Assembly (NCBI RefSeq): GCF_003044185.1 | Contig: NZ_PYYB01000002.1 | Location: 186,001-250,000 of the forward strand | From: Paraconexibacter algicola | Lineage (GTDB): Bacteria > Actinomycetota > Thermoleophilia > Solirubrobacterales > Solirubrobacteraceae | Length of the DNA stretch: 64,000 nucleotides | Reading direction: 5' to 3' | In this document: one piece after another, positions 50,984 to 60,197 of the stretch | Numbering within the stretch: the first letter of the stretch is position 1 | Layout: each line of letters starts with the position of its first letter | Translations under genes and position numbers: made by a program | The notes under the pieces: model-generated | Databases searched by the model: none | Told to the model about the DNA's origin: nothing | Seen by the model: only the letters and a program-made list of their open reading frames with translations

Positions 50984-52420
50984 TCAGCCTCCCGTGCCCG
51001 TCCGCGGCTTCAGCTGCGCGGTCCGCGGCAGCCCCGGGAGCTGGAAGCGCAGCCCGCACGCCGAGCGGCTGCCGTCGCGGCAGCTGTACTCGAGCATCTT
51101 CGCGAGCATCACCCCGAGCCGGGTGCTCGACCCGACCCGCTGGCGTGCCTGCGCCGCGGTCAGGCCCAGGCCCCCGGCGGGCAGCTCGAGCTTCACGATC
51201 TTCACGTTCGCGGCCGGGCCCGCGTTGCGGACGGTGGAGACGGCGCCGCTGAGGTTCACCGCGGTCTGCACGATCCCGTTGCGGTAGTCGAACAGCAGCT
51301 GCGACAGGCGACCGAGCTCCTGCAGGGCCGGGATCTGGTCGCGTCGCACCCGCGCCTCCTGCCCGCGCAGGCCCTCGGCGAGCTGGCCGACCGGGGTCGC
51401 GCCGACGTCGATGACGCGCTTGCCGGAGGCGAGGAAGCGGTCGAGCTCGGGCGTGAGCGCCCGGAGCTTGTCGGCCGTCGGGGCGAGCTTGCCGGTGACG
51501 GGGTTGAGCGCGTCGAGCGCCGGGACCAGCGAGCCGGCGAGCCGCCGGGTCGACGCGAGCGTCGCCTGCGTCTGGCGGAGCGTCGGCGCGAGCTCGCGCG
51601 TGGTCTGCTCGAGCTCGGGGGCGCGCCGCTGCGTGACCGCGAGCGTGCGGCTGCCGAGGTCGACGGCGGCGGCGAGCTGGCGGCCGCGGTCCCCGGTCGT
51701 GCGCGTGAGCTTCTCGAGGTTGACGGTCAGCGACGAGAGCAGCCGGCGGCGCTCGGCGAGGGCCTGGGCCAGCGGCGTCACGCCGTCGGTGAGGCGGCCG
51801 AGCTTCGTGAAGATCCGGCGGATCTCCTTCTCGCGGCCGCCGAGCGCGTCGGCCGCCTGGTTGAGCACGACCTGGACCTGCGCCTGGGTGCCGGGGTCGA
51901 GGATGCCGGTGAGGTCGTCGATCGCCACGAAGCCGCCGGTGCGCGACGCGGGGATCACCTGGTCGTCGGGCAGCGCGCCGGTCCGCGGGTCGCCCGGGGA
52001 GATGTTCACGATCAGCGTCTGCAGGATGCTCGTCGGGCGGACGAACGCGCTGGCGTTGCGGAAGATCTTGCCCTTGAGCTGCGGCTCGAGCCGCAGCCGC
52101 AGCCGCGCCTGGCCGTTCTCGACGGTCGCCTTGACGACCTTGCCGACCGCCACCCCGGCGACGCCGACCGCCGGCTCCTTGCTGGGGAGCAGGCCGCGCG
52201 CGTCGGGCATGACCATCTCGACGTAGTAGGGCTCGTCGGTGAACGGCAGCTGCACGTTCTTCTTCACCAGCGTGTAGCCGACGAACACGCAGGCCGCGGC
52301 GACGAGCATGAGGAACATCGTCCGCGTGAGCGGGATCCGCCCGGCCTTCAGCTGCGGGTCGATGAACGACCACGCGCCGCGGGCGAGGCGCACCGGCAGG
52401 GATCCGCGCGACCGGCTCAT
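50984..52420 (-). CDS. Mce-family lipid-transport protein (fifth)
   Basis: The 478-residue protein has one membrane helix after a 33-residue cytoplasmic leader (MFLMLVAAACVFVGYTLV), an MCE domain (PYYVEMVMPDARGLLPSKEPAVGVAGVAVGKVV), then a helical tunnel region and a Pro-rich tail with a Cys pair (CRDGSRSACG). Translationally coupled with the fourth gene (ATGA overlap). No lipobox, so it is not an LprK-type lipoprotein. Confidence 0.9.
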   Translation of the reverse strand: MSRSRGSLPVRLARGAWSFIDPQLKAGRIPLTRTMFLMLVAAACVFVGYTLVKKNVQLPFTDEPYYVEMVMPDARGLLPSKEPAVGVAGVAVGKVVKATVENGQARLRLRLEPQLKGKIFRNASAFVRPTSILQTLIVNISPGDPRTGALPDDQVIPASRTGGFVAIDDLTGILDPGTQAQVQVVLNQAADALGGREKEIRRIFTKLGRLTDGVTPLAQALAERRRLLSSLTVNLEKLTRTTGDRGRQLAAAVDLGSRTLAVTQRRAPELEQTTRELAPTLRQTQATLASTRRLAGSLVPALDALNPVTGKLAPTADKLRALTPELDRFLASGKRVIDVGATPVGQLAEGLRGQEARVRRDQIPALQELGRLSQLLFDYRNGIVQTAVNLSGAVSTVRNAGPAANVKIVKLELPAGGLGLTAAQARQRVGSSTRLGVMLAKMLEYSCRDGSRSACGLRFQLPGLPRTAQLKPRTGTGG

Positions 52421-53748
52421 CGGCAGCCTCCCGCCGCGCGGACGACGGCGACCGCCTCGGGCGAGACCCGCCGGACCTGCTCGCAGGCGGCGGCGCCACG
52501 GGTCGCCGCCCCGCCGCCCAGGAGGTCGAGCAGGCCGGTGGTGACCGCGTCGTCGCCGCCGTTGACGTTGACGCGCAGCCGGTGCCCGGGCGCCGACGGG
52601 TTCTGGGCCGGGGTCTGGAAGCTCGACACCGCGCCGTCGAGCGCGGTGAACGCGCCCGCGACGAGCTGGAACGCCCCCGAGGACGCCCCGAGCGACGTGC
52701 GGGCGTTGAGCGCCTCAAGGGTCGGCGGGAACGTCTTCAGCGCCGGCTGCAGCGCGTCGAGCATCTCGGTCAGGCCCCCCTTGGCGGCGGCCAGGCGGCC
52801 CGCGACGAGGCGCGCGTCGCGCACGACGGGCGTGCCGTCCTTCAGGATCGGCGCCGAGCGGGTGAGGATCGGCGTCGTGGCCTTCAGGGCGCGCGCGACG
52901 GCGCGCGGGGCGGTGGCGCCCAGGCGCGAGCTGAACGTCGCGAGCCGGCGGACCGCGAGGTCGAGCGCGGGAGCGTCGCCGTTCAGCCGCTCGAGCGTCG
53001 CCGGGAGCTCGGCGAGCGCCGCGTCCAGCGGCGCGCCGCCGTCGACCGACAGAGCGGCCATCGTCGCGTTGACCCGGCGGGTCAGCGGGATCAGCTGGTC
53101 GCGCTCGGACGCGAGCGCGTCGGCGGTGCGGGCCAGGCCGCGGATCGAGCCGACCAGCTCGCGGCGCTGCGGGCCCTGCGCGGCGCGCATGGCGGGCGCG
53201 AGCGCCCGGGCCATCGCCGGAGCGTTCTTCAGCGTCGTCTGCAGGCCGGTGATCGCCTCTCCCCGGAGGGTCTCGCCGCCAACGCGGGCGAGCCGTCGCA
53301 GATCGGTGCGGATCTCGGGCCGCAGGACGCGCAGCGCCTTGTCGAGCGTCACGTAGTTCGTGGTCTGCCGGACCGGGATCTCGCCGCCGTCGCGCAGCAG
53401 CGGGGCGCTCGGGCTGCCCGGGGCGAGGTCGATGAAGTTGGAGCCCTCGAACAGGGTGTGCGGCCGCATGTCGGCGCGGGCGTCGGTGTGGACCGGGTAG
53501 TCCTCGCTGAGCTTCAGCTCGACGCGGACGTCGTCGCCGACGCGCTCGACCTTGCCCACCTCGCCGAGCTTGACCCCGGCGATGCGGACGTCGCGGTCGA
53601 TGGCGCCCAGTCCGTGGACGGTGTCGAACACCGCCCAGTAGCGGTAGGTGTCCTTGACCGGGTTGGGCTTCGTCACGCCGAGCACGATCGTGAGGCTGAT
53701 CACCACGAGCAGGGCGACGCCCGCGAGCCGCTGCACCCCGAGGCTCAT
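52417..53748 (-). CDS. Mce-family lipid-transport protein (fourth)
   Basis: The 443-residue protein starts MSLGVQRLAGVALLVVISL with one membrane helix, then an MCE domain (KDTYRYWAVFDTVHGLGAIDRDVRIAGVKLGEVGKVE), a long helical region and a Cys-containing C-terminus. ATG overlaps the third gene's stop. Same family and role as its neighbours. Confidence 0.9.
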   Translation of the reverse strand: MSLGVQRLAGVALLVVISLTIVLGVTKPNPVKDTYRYWAVFDTVHGLGAIDRDVRIAGVKLGEVGKVERVGDDVRVELKLSEDYPVHTDARADMRPHTLFEGSNFIDLAPGSPSAPLLRDGGEIPVRQTTNYVTLDKALRVLRPEIRTDLRRLARVGGETLRGEAITGLQTTLKNAPAMARALAPAMRAAQGPQRRELVGSIRGLARTADALASERDQLIPLTRRVNATMAALSVDGGAPLDAALAELPATLERLNGDAPALDLAVRRLATFSSRLGATAPRAVARALKATTPILTRSAPILKDGTPVVRDARLVAGRLAAAKGGLTEMLDALQPALKTFPPTLEALNARTSLGASSGAFQLVAGAFTALDGAVSSFQTPAQNPSAPGHRLRVNVNGGDDAVTTGLLDLLGGGAATRGAAACEQVRRVSPEAVAVVRAAGGCR

Positions 53749-55130
53749 CGTCCGCACCCCGTCGCGGTCTGGGCGTCGTTCTGGGCCTCGCCGGGGGCGG
53801 GCAGCGGGTTGCGGCACGGGTGCGCGGTGAGCACCGGCACGAGCCGCAGCGCCGGGGCGCCGGGCTTGCTGCCGGAGTTCGGCCGCGTGCTGGTGGCCTC
53901 CTGCAGCCAGAGGCCGGCCTGCCGGATCTCCGGGAGGTACGGGTCGATCGTGGCGAGCAGCTGGTCGAGCGAGCGGTTCAGCGGGCCGACCGCGGTCTGG
54001 ATGCCGAAGAGGTCACGGACGACCGGCCGGGCGGCGATGAGGACCTTCTCGGTGATGCCGTCGGCCGCGCCGACCGCGCCGCCGCTGCCGCCGACCCCGC
54101 CGCCGCCCGCGCCCCCGGCCCCGCCGCCCAGGAGCGCGGCGAAGCCGTCCCGCAGCTGGTCGCCGCGACCGGCGAGCTCGGTGAGCCCCGGGAGCTGGGC
54201 GTTGAGGTTGCGGACCGCGGGGGTGAACGCGGTGGCGCCGCGGGAGATCGCGTCGAAGGCACGGGTCGCGCTCGGGGTCGTGCGCAGGACCGCGTCCTCG
54301 AACGGCCGCAGGAGCTCGATGGTGCGGCCGAGCGACGCGCTGCGCCGCGCGGTCGCGCCGAAGGTGCGGCTGCCGCCCGCGATCAGGCCGGCGAGGTCGT
54401 CGCCGCCGTCGCCCTTCAGACCGCGGGCGGTGTTCGCCGCGCCGAGCACGAGCCCGCCGAGCGCCCCGTCGGTGCTCGTGGCGGCGCGCAGCTGGTCGCC
54501 GAGGTAGCTCGCGGTGGCGGGCAGGTCGCGCAGGGCGCCGTTGAGCTCGACGCCGCGACCGGCCACGCCGAAGCCGGTGTTCACGAGCGTCTTGGAGAGG
54601 TTCTCCCGGGCGGTCCGGTCGAACAGCTGGACGACCTCGAGCAGGTCGGTCCCGGAGGTCGCCTCGGCGCGCAGCGTGTCGCCGTCCTTCAGCGTCTGCT
54701 TCGAGGTGCCCGGGGTCAGCGCCAGGTAGGTGACGTAGACGATCGACTTGACGCGCACGAACGCGGTGGTGTCGACCGGCAGCGGCTTGTACTTGCCCTT
54801 GCTGATGCTGATCTCCACGAGCGTGCGGTCGTTCGCGGGGTCGGGCTCGACCTTCTGGATCAGACCGGCGAGGGAGCCGCCGACGCGCACCGCCTGCCCC
54901 TTGCGCAGGGAGGGGGCGTCGCTGGGGACCTTGACGGTGATCCGGTACTTCGGCAGGAACGGCGGGCCGGTGGTGGCCTTGAACGCGGTGTAGCCGAGAA
55001 AGGCGACGACGGCGAGGACCGCCAGTCCCAGCGGCGTGCGGTAGCGGTCGATCCGCTCGCTGGCCCGCGAGACCAGGGCGCTCATGCCTCCGCCGAGCGT
55101 GCGGCGCGGGGTGCGGGTCGGGCCGGCCAT
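53745..55130 (-). CDS. Mce-family lipid-transport protein (third), with poly-Gly linker
   Basis: The 461-residue protein has a basic leader, a membrane helix (TPLGLAVLAVVAFLGYTAF), an MCE domain (PKYRITVKVPSDAPSLRKGQAVRVGGSLAGLIQKVE) and a helical region interrupted by a Gly-rich loop (GGGAGGAGGGGVGGSGGAVG) not seen in its neighbours. The ATG at 55130 shares one base with the second gene's stop; an internal ATG at 55085 is less likely. Ends with Cys residues in HPCRNPLPAP and TATGCGR. Confidence 0.9.
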   Translation of the reverse strand: MAGPTRTPRRTLGGGMSALVSRASERIDRYRTPLGLAVLAVVAFLGYTAFKATTGPPFLPKYRITVKVPSDAPSLRKGQAVRVGGSLAGLIQKVEPDPANDRTLVEISISKGKYKPLPVDTTAFVRVKSIVYVTYLALTPGTSKQTLKDGDTLRAEATSGTDLLEVVQLFDRTARENLSKTLVNTGFGVAGRGVELNGALRDLPATASYLGDQLRAATSTDGALGGLVLGAANTARGLKGDGGDDLAGLIAGGSRTFGATARRSASLGRTIELLRPFEDAVLRTTPSATRAFDAISRGATAFTPAVRNLNAQLPGLTELAGRGDQLRDGFAALLGGGAGGAGGGGVGGSGGAVGAADGITEKVLIAARPVVRDLFGIQTAVGPLNRSLDQLLATIDPYLPEIRQAGLWLQEATSTRPNSGSKPGAPALRLVPVLTAHPCRNPLPAPGEAQNDAQTATGCGR

Positions 55131-56716
55131 CAGCGCAGGAGGTAGTCCAGGAGGGAGGTGATCGTGTCGCCGCCGGGGGCGTCGCCGCGACCGCCGGCCG
55201 GGGCGCCCTGCCGGCCGCCGAGCACGCCGAGCGCCTCCTTCACCGGAGCGAGGAGGTCGGGGCCCGTGGAGCCGGTGCCCGAGCCGCCCGAACCGGCGGC
55301 GGGGCGTCCGCCGTCGCCGGTCGCGGGCCGCGTCGGCGACGGCAGCTTCACCGTCGGCAGCTTCGGGAGCTTCGGCAGCGGGGTCGTCTGCTGCTCGGCG
55401 CGCTGGGCGCGCTCGGCGCGCTGGAGCAGGCCGGCGAGGCAGCCGGGGCCGTTGGTGCCGCCGAACGCCTCGCAGTTCAGCAGCGCGGTCACGCGCAGGA
55501 ACTTGCGGTCGGTCCAGTCGGCGGGGAAGCCGGGCTGGTTGCCCGGCTCGGTGGTCGCGGCGCCGAGGCCGAAGCCGTAGCCGGGCCGGCTCTCGGGACC
55601 GCCGTCCTTCTCGTCCCCGAAGAACGCGCGGATCGTCTCGTCGCCGCCGAGGATGCCCTTGAGCAGGTTCGACACCGCGGGTGCGAGGTCGAAGGCCCCG
55701 GTGACGACCCGCTGCGGGTCGGCGGCGATCGTCGGCGCCCCGGAGACGAGGAGCTTGCGGGTCAGCTCGAGCGTCGGGCCGCTCTGGCGCAGCGCGAAGC
55801 GCAGGTCGTCGAGGAAGCCGGGGGCGCGGTCGAGCAGCCGGCCGAGCCCGGGAGCGCCGGCGCGCAGCTGGTCGGCCAGCGGGCGGGTCTCGTCGGCGGT
55901 GCGCCGCAGGCTCGCGAGCATCGTGCGCAGCTGCCGCTGGGTCTCGGGGAGCGCCTGCAGGCCGCGGTCCAGCGCCCCGGTGCGGGCGGCGGTCGTGTCG
56001 AGCGTGCGTGCGAGCCCGTCGATCAGCGTGCCGAGCTCGCGGCTGCGGGAGGCGCCCTGGCGGCTGACGTCCTCCATGTCGGTGATGAGCCGCTTGAGCG
56101 CCGCGTTCTGCCCGTTGACCTCGGCGAGCGCCTTGTTGGCGGCGTCGAGGGTCGGCACGAGCCGCAGGGCCGCCCGGTTGACGTCCGCGCCGCGGCCCTC
56201 GAGCGCCTGCGAGAGGCTCTCGATGATGAGCTTGACGCCGGCCTCCTCGGGCGGGCCGAACGCGTTGATGAGGTCGTCCAGGCGCGGCGCGGCGAGCGTG
56301 TTGGTGCACGGCGCGCCGGGCTCGGGCGCGTCGCAGGTGACGGTCGGCTCGCCGTCCTTCTCCCGCAGCGGCTCGGGCGCGGTGCCCGGGTCGAAGCTGA
56401 TGTAGCTGTCGCCGGTGCTGTCGAACTGGCGGATCGTCGCGGTCGCGTCGGCCCGGGGCGCGGGCAGGTCCTTGTCGAGCAGCAGCGTCACGCGGGCGAG
56501 GCCCTCGTCGTTGACGGTCGTCTTGCCGACGGAGCCGGCCGGCGCCCCGTTGCTGCGGACCGCCATGCCCTCGAGGATCGGGAAGGCGTCGCGGAACTCG
56601 GCGACGACCTGCCGGGAGTCCGACGGCGGCCGGGAGGTGATGACGAGCACGCCGATCACGCCGACCAGCAGGCCGCCCATGATCACCGCCATCGCGCGGG
56701 CGAGGACGTCGGGCAT
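55130..56716 (-). CDS. Mce-family lipid-transport protein (second)
   Basis: The 528-residue protein has a membrane helix (AVIMGGLLVGVIGVLVITS), an MCE domain (QVVAEFRDAFPILEGMAVRSNGAPAGSVGKTTV), an insertion with Cys pair (VTCDAPEPGAPC), the helical tunnel region and a long disordered Gly/Pro/Ser tail (about 450-510). ATG shares one base with the first gene's stop. Largest Mce protein of the set. Confidence 0.9.
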   Translation of the reverse strand: MPDVLARAMAVIMGGLLVGVIGVLVITSRPPSDSRQVVAEFRDAFPILEGMAVRSNGAPAGSVGKTTVNDEGLARVTLLLDKDLPAPRADATATIRQFDSTGDSYISFDPGTAPEPLREKDGEPTVTCDAPEPGAPCTNTLAAPRLDDLINAFGPPEEAGVKLIIESLSQALEGRGADVNRAALRLVPTLDAANKALAEVNGQNAALKRLITDMEDVSRQGASRSRELGTLIDGLARTLDTTAARTGALDRGLQALPETQRQLRTMLASLRRTADETRPLADQLRAGAPGLGRLLDRAPGFLDDLRFALRQSGPTLELTRKLLVSGAPTIAADPQRVVTGAFDLAPAVSNLLKGILGGDETIRAFFGDEKDGGPESRPGYGFGLGAATTEPGNQPGFPADWTDRKFLRVTALLNCEAFGGTNGPGCLAGLLQRAERAQRAEQQTTPLPKLPKLPTVKLPSPTRPATGDGGRPAAGSGGSGTGSTGPDLLAPVKEALGVLGGRQGAPAGGRGDAPGGDTITSLLDYLLR

Positions 56717-58017
56717 CAGCGGCCCCGCTCCACGCCGACGTTCGTGGACGCCGCGTCGGCCCACGGCTGGCAGGCCAGGGTGCCGGGCAGCCGCGTGTAC
56801 GGCTTCTCCAGCGAGCCGGGACCGCAGTCGCCGGGCCCGAGCCGCTTGCCGGTGCTGCCGGGCGGCGTCGGGAACAGGCCGACCCCGAGGGTCAGCACGT
56901 GCCCGTTGGCGTCGTAGGTCCCCAGCGTCGAGCCGAGGTTCTGGAAGAACCCGACGGTCTCGGGGATGTACGCGCGCAGCGCGTTGCCCAGCGGCAGGAT
57001 CTCGTCGATCAGCGGGGCGAGCGGCGGCGCGACGCGCGAGGCGCTGCGGATGATCGGCCGGAAGGCGCGGAGGTTGCCGGGTGCCTGGCGCACGAGCCGG
57101 CGGGTCTCCACGAGGAACGGGCCGGCCGCCTCCAGCGCGGGCGGCAGCGCCTTCGCGAACGGCTCGATCTCCCGGGCGACGGGCTCGAGTCCCTGCACGA
57201 GCGTGCGCAGGCGCGGCGTGGCGGTGGCGAGCGAGGCGAGCGCGGTGCGGCCGCGCGCGAGCGACGGGCCGAGCAGCTGCGTGCTGCGCCGCAGCTCGGC
57301 CTGGCGGCCGGCGGTCACCGACAGCAACGTCGCGGTGCGGTCGGCGGCGGCCCCGAGGTCGGCGGGGCTGGCCGCCAGGGCGGACGTCACGCGGCTGCCC
57401 TCGCGCACGAGCGTGCGGACGGCCTGCCCGTCGCTGTTGACCTGCGCGAGCAGGTTCGCGGTCTCGTTGAGCGCCGGGGCGCTGCGCCGCAGCGTGCGGT
57501 CGATGTCGCGCCCGCGGCCCTTCAGCGAGCGGTCGAGGCCGACGAGGAACGCCTTGATGTTCGCGCGGGTCGGCGCGTCGAGCGTCTCCGCGGCGTCGTC
57601 GAAGTTCACCGGCTGGTCGGTCTGCGGGCCGCGCAGGACCGTGCCCGCGCGCAGGCGCGGCTTCGTCGGGTCGCCGATCGTGAGCTCGATCGTGCGGTTG
57701 ACCGCGCCGGCGTTGGAGAACAGCTGGATGTCGGCGGTGGCGCCCTCGCGCAGCACGTAGTCGTCGTCGATCTCCATCGTCACGACGGGCCGGTCGCCGA
57801 CGAGCTCGACGCGCTTGACCGTGCCGACCGGGACCGCCGCCGCGCGCACCGCGCCACCGGGGATGAGGCCGCGGACGTCGTCGAACTGCGCCTTGATCTC
57901 GTAGCTGCCGCGGGTGCCGCCGAGGATCGACGCGACGGCGATCGCGGCGAGCGCGAGCGCGAGGATGGCGATGATCCGGCTGGAGTGCTGCCGGAGGCGT
58001 TCGATGACGATCCGCAC
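56716..58017 (-). CDS. Mce-family lipid-transport protein (first)
   Basis: The 433-residue protein has a membrane helix (RIIAILALALAAIAVASIL), an MCE domain (SYEIKAQFDDVRGLIPGGAVRAAAVPVGTVKRVELV), a helical region and a C-terminus with Cys (GPGDCGPGSLEKPYT, GTLACQPW). GTG start six bases after the second permease. First subunit of the six-gene Mce series. Confidence 0.9.
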   Translation of the reverse strand: MRIVIERLRQHSSRIIAILALALAAIAVASILGGTRGSYEIKAQFDDVRGLIPGGAVRAAAVPVGTVKRVELVGDRPVVTMEIDDDYVLREGATADIQLFSNAGAVNRTIELTIGDPTKPRLRAGTVLRGPQTDQPVNFDDAAETLDAPTRANIKAFLVGLDRSLKGRGRDIDRTLRRSAPALNETANLLAQVNSDGQAVRTLVREGSRVTSALAASPADLGAAADRTATLLSVTAGRQAELRRSTQLLGPSLARGRTALASLATATPRLRTLVQGLEPVAREIEPFAKALPPALEAAGPFLVETRRLVRQAPGNLRAFRPIIRSASRVAPPLAPLIDEILPLGNALRAYIPETVGFFQNLGSTLGTYDANGHVLTLGVGLFPTPPGSTGKRLGPGDCGPGSLEKPYTRLPGTLACQPWADAASTNVGVERGR

Positions 58018-58023
58018 GGTGGC

Positions 58024-58851
58024 CTACGCGATCGGCAGCCGCGGGTTGAAGCCGAAGAACAGGAACGTCATCGTCATGTTCAGGACGGTCACGAGGATCA
58101 GGTTCACGGCCATCGACTGCGCGGTCGCCGTCCCCACCTCCACGGGACCCCCGCGGACGCGGTAGCCGAAGTAGAGCGCGACGGTCACGACTCCGGCGCT
58201 GATCACGAGCCCCTTGATGAACGAGAAGACGATGTCCATCGGGTTGGTGACCGTGTAGTAGACGAACTCCCAGGTGCCCTGCGAGACCGTCTGGCTGCGC
58301 ACGTACGAGCCGATCCAGGAGGCGCCCTCGGCCGCCCCGAGCGAGATGAGATAGAGGATCGGCAGGACGATCGCGGAGGCGAGCATCCGGGTGGAGACCG
58401 TGAAGGCCAGCGACGGGATGCCGATGATCTCCATCGCGTCGACCTCCTGGTTGACGCGCATCGCGCCGAGCTGGGCGACGATGCCGCCGCCGACCTTCGC
58501 GGCGAGGATGAAGCCGAAGAGGAACGGCACGATCTCGCGGTTCACGCAGAACGAGCTGAAGATCGGCCCGGTGACGCTCGCGCCGATCGCCTGCCCGATC
58601 GACTCGGCGGCGATGCCGCACGCGGCGCCGACGATGAAGCAGATGAAGATGATGACGAGGGCGCTGCCGGCGACGAGGAAGCCGACCTGGCGCAGCACCT
58701 CGGCGGTGAACTTCGGCAGGTGGCGGAACGCGGCGATCGCGCGGACGACGAACGTCGCGTACTCGCCCGCGGCGTCGATCACCGGGATCTTGCGCGGCTT
58801 CTCGATCGCCTTCATCAGCGGCGAGCGGGGCGGCTCCGGGGTGACGCTCAT
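58024..58851 (-). CDS. YrbE/MlaE-type permease subunit B of the Mce transporter
   Basis: The 275-residue permease has the MlaE fold: about five hydrophobic helices, GFILAAKVGGGIVAQLGAMRVNQEVDAMEIIGIPS (the coupling-helix region EVDALEVMGI-like) and NMTMTFLFFGFNPRLPIA at the end. ATG overlaps the stop of the first permease (ATGA). Pairs with the other YrbE to form the membrane channel. Confidence 0.94.
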   Translation of the reverse strand: MSVTPEPPRSPLMKAIEKPRKIPVIDAAGEYATFVVRAIAAFRHLPKFTAEVLRQVGFLVAGSALVIIFICFIVGAACGIAAESIGQAIGASVTGPIFSSFCVNREIVPFLFGFILAAKVGGGIVAQLGAMRVNQEVDAMEIIGIPSLAFTVSTRMLASAIVLPILYLISLGAAEGASWIGSYVRSQTVSQGTWEFVYYTVTNPMDIVFSFIKGLVISAGVVTVALYFGYRVRGGPVEVGTATAQSMAVNLILVTVLNMTMTFLFFGFNPRLPIA

Positions 58852-59675
58852 ATGAGGAAGTTCACCTCCGGGAAGAACGCCTCGAAGAGCGTCGTGTAGA
58901 CGAGCGTCACGACCCCGACGACGACCAGCGACGAGACGACGGACTCGTTGACCGCCTTCCCGACGCCCTCGGCGCCGCCGCCGACCTGCATGCCCTTGTA
59001 GGCGGCGATCAGGCCGATGAGGATGCCGAAGAGCGTGAGCCGCACGACGCTGCCCCACAGGTCGAGGAAGTGGGTCAGCAGCAGCAGCTGGTCGAAGAAC
59101 GCCTGCGTCGTGTTGCCGTACAGGAACACGGTCGCGCAGTAGGTGCCGGCGACGCCGGCCCAGAACGTCAGCAGCGCGAGCACGGGCATCCACAGGGCGA
59201 GGCCGACGACGCGCGGCATGATCAGGTTGCGGATCGGGTTGACCCCGAGCACCTCGAGCGCGAGCAGCTCCTGGCGGATCTTCCGCGCCCCGATCTCGGC
59301 GGTGATCGTCGCGCCCAGCGTGCCGGCGACGATCGCGGCGGTGAGGATCGGCCCGAGACCGCGCAGGAACGCGATCGGCGCCGCGCCGGAGATCCGGTCG
59401 ACCGCGCCGAACGCGGCGGCCAGCGAGCCGCCCTGGATGCCGATCGTCGAGAAGCCGACGACGAACGAGACGATCATCGCGGGCAGCAGGGTCGCCTGGA
59501 AGGCGAACACGTACTGGCGCACGAACTCCGTCCGCCACGAGAGACCGGGCGTGAAGATCTGCGCGGCGACCTTGATCCCGAGCGCGGCGGTGCCGCCCGA
59601 GTTCTGCACCCACGATCCGGGTGGGATGTCCGTGCGCGTGAACGCCTTCCTGGCGGCCGCGACCGGACCGGTCAT
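58848..59675 (-). CDS. YrbE/MlaE-type permease subunit A of the Mce transporter
   Basis: The 275-residue permease has the same fold: VGFSTIGIQGGSLAAAFGAVDRISG, GTLGATITAEIGARKIRQELLALEVLGVNPIRNLIMPR (coupling helix) and late helices. ATG start with GGGGAG ribosome binding site (one of few real ones here). It is the first gene of the permease-Mce operon; a -35/-10 pair lies at 59700-59729. Confidence 0.94.
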   Translation of the reverse strand: MTGPVAAARKAFTRTDIPPGSWVQNSGGTAALGIKVAAQIFTPGLSWRTEFVRQYVFAFQATLLPAMIVSFVVGFSTIGIQGGSLAAAFGAVDRISGAAPIAFLRGLGPILTAAIVAGTLGATITAEIGARKIRQELLALEVLGVNPIRNLIMPRVVGLALWMPVLALLTFWAGVAGTYCATVFLYGNTTQAFFDQLLLLTHFLDLWGSVVRLTLFGILIGLIAAYKGMQVGGGAEGVGKAVNESVVSSLVVVGVVTLVYTTLFEAFFPEVNFLI

Positions 59676-59699
59676 GCCTCTCCCCTGAGCACGGCGAGC

Positions 59700-59729
59700 A
59701 TCCTAGACACTTGTGTACATACGACGCAA
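59700..59729 (-). promoter_or_regulatory. Promoter of the yrbE-mce operon with palindrome in the spacer
   Basis: On the minus strand TTGCGT (59724-59729), an 18-base spacer, then TAGGAT (59700-59705). The spacer holds the palindrome ACAC-TT-GTGT. This is a conventional leadered promoter, predicted start near 59693. Confidence 0.6.
59706..59720. promoter_or_regulatory. Operator-like palindrome shared by the two Mce promoter regions (site 1)
   Basis: GACACTTGTGTACAT includes the 13-base string CACTTGTGTACAT, which matches CACTGGTGTACGT at 61181-61193 in 11 of 13 positions. It lies between the -35 and -10 of yrbE-mce, an ideal place for a repressor. The binding protein is not identified. Confidence 0.5.
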
Positions 59730-59757
59730 CGTGGACGTGTCACCGCGGGTCGCGGAC

Positions 59758-59763
59758 TATGCT
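59758..59763 (+). promoter_or_regulatory. -10 hexamer TATGCT of the small envelope gene
   Basis: TATGCT, six bases, then GTG at 59770, again a leaderless spacing. Confidence 0.55.
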
Positions 59764-59769
59764 CGGACG

Positions 59770-60177
59770 GTGAGCGAGCCGAACCCCGAGTGGCTGATCC
59801 TGGCGATCACGCTGATCGCGCTCGCGATGGCGCCGCTGGCCTCCAAGCTCGTCCGTGACGTCGGCGACCGCGTCTCCGGCGAGTCCGGAGGCGGAGCCCC
59901 GACCGACGAGGCGGCCGAGCGGCGCGCCCGCGACGAGGAGATCGGCCAGATGCTCGAGGCGCGCGCCTACATCCGCGCGCGCCGCGGCGAGCAGGACTGG
60001 ACCGCCCAGGACGCCGTCGCGCCTCCCGCCGCCGACGACGGGCTGCGCGAGGAGGTCCGGCAGGTGGTCGTCGCCGGGAACGAGCGGCGGGCCCGGATGG
60101 GCGAGCCGCCGCTGGACGTCGAGGCCGAGGTGGAGCGCCGGCTGGCGCGACTGCTCGGCGGCGCCGACGCGGGCTGA
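59770..60177 (+). CDS. Small single-helix membrane protein next to the Mce permeases
   Basis: The 135-residue protein has one N-terminal helix (WLILAITLIALAMAPLASKL), then a charged cytoplasmic or periplasmic tail predicted helical (EEIGQMLEARAYIRARRG, DVEAEVERRLARLL). No known family is recognised. Divergent from yrbE-mce and convergent with the Mce ATPase, so it is between two parts of the Mce system; a role as an accessory is likely but inferred. GTG start set by TATGCT; a longer frame back to 59713 is rejected. Confidence 0.7.
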   Translation: MSEPNPEWLILAITLIALAMAPLASKLVRDVGDRVSGESGGGAPTDEAAERRARDEEIGQMLEARAYIRARRGEQDWTAQDAVAPPAADDGLREEVRQVVVAGNERRARMGEPPLDVEAEVERRLARLLGGADAG

Positions 60178-60197
60178 CGCCCGCGTCCCGGCGGCGA

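Noticed and set aside
54080-54130. Gly-rich tract in the third Mce protein as a frameshift or repeat expansion
   Set aside because: The frame stays open on both sides and the codons are varied, so it reads as a flexible linker.
59713-59769. Longer start (GTG at 59713) for the single-helix membrane gene
   Set aside because: The extra residues would overlap the yrbE-mce promoter and operator-like palindrome, and a TATGCT hexamer sits six bases before the GTG at 59770.
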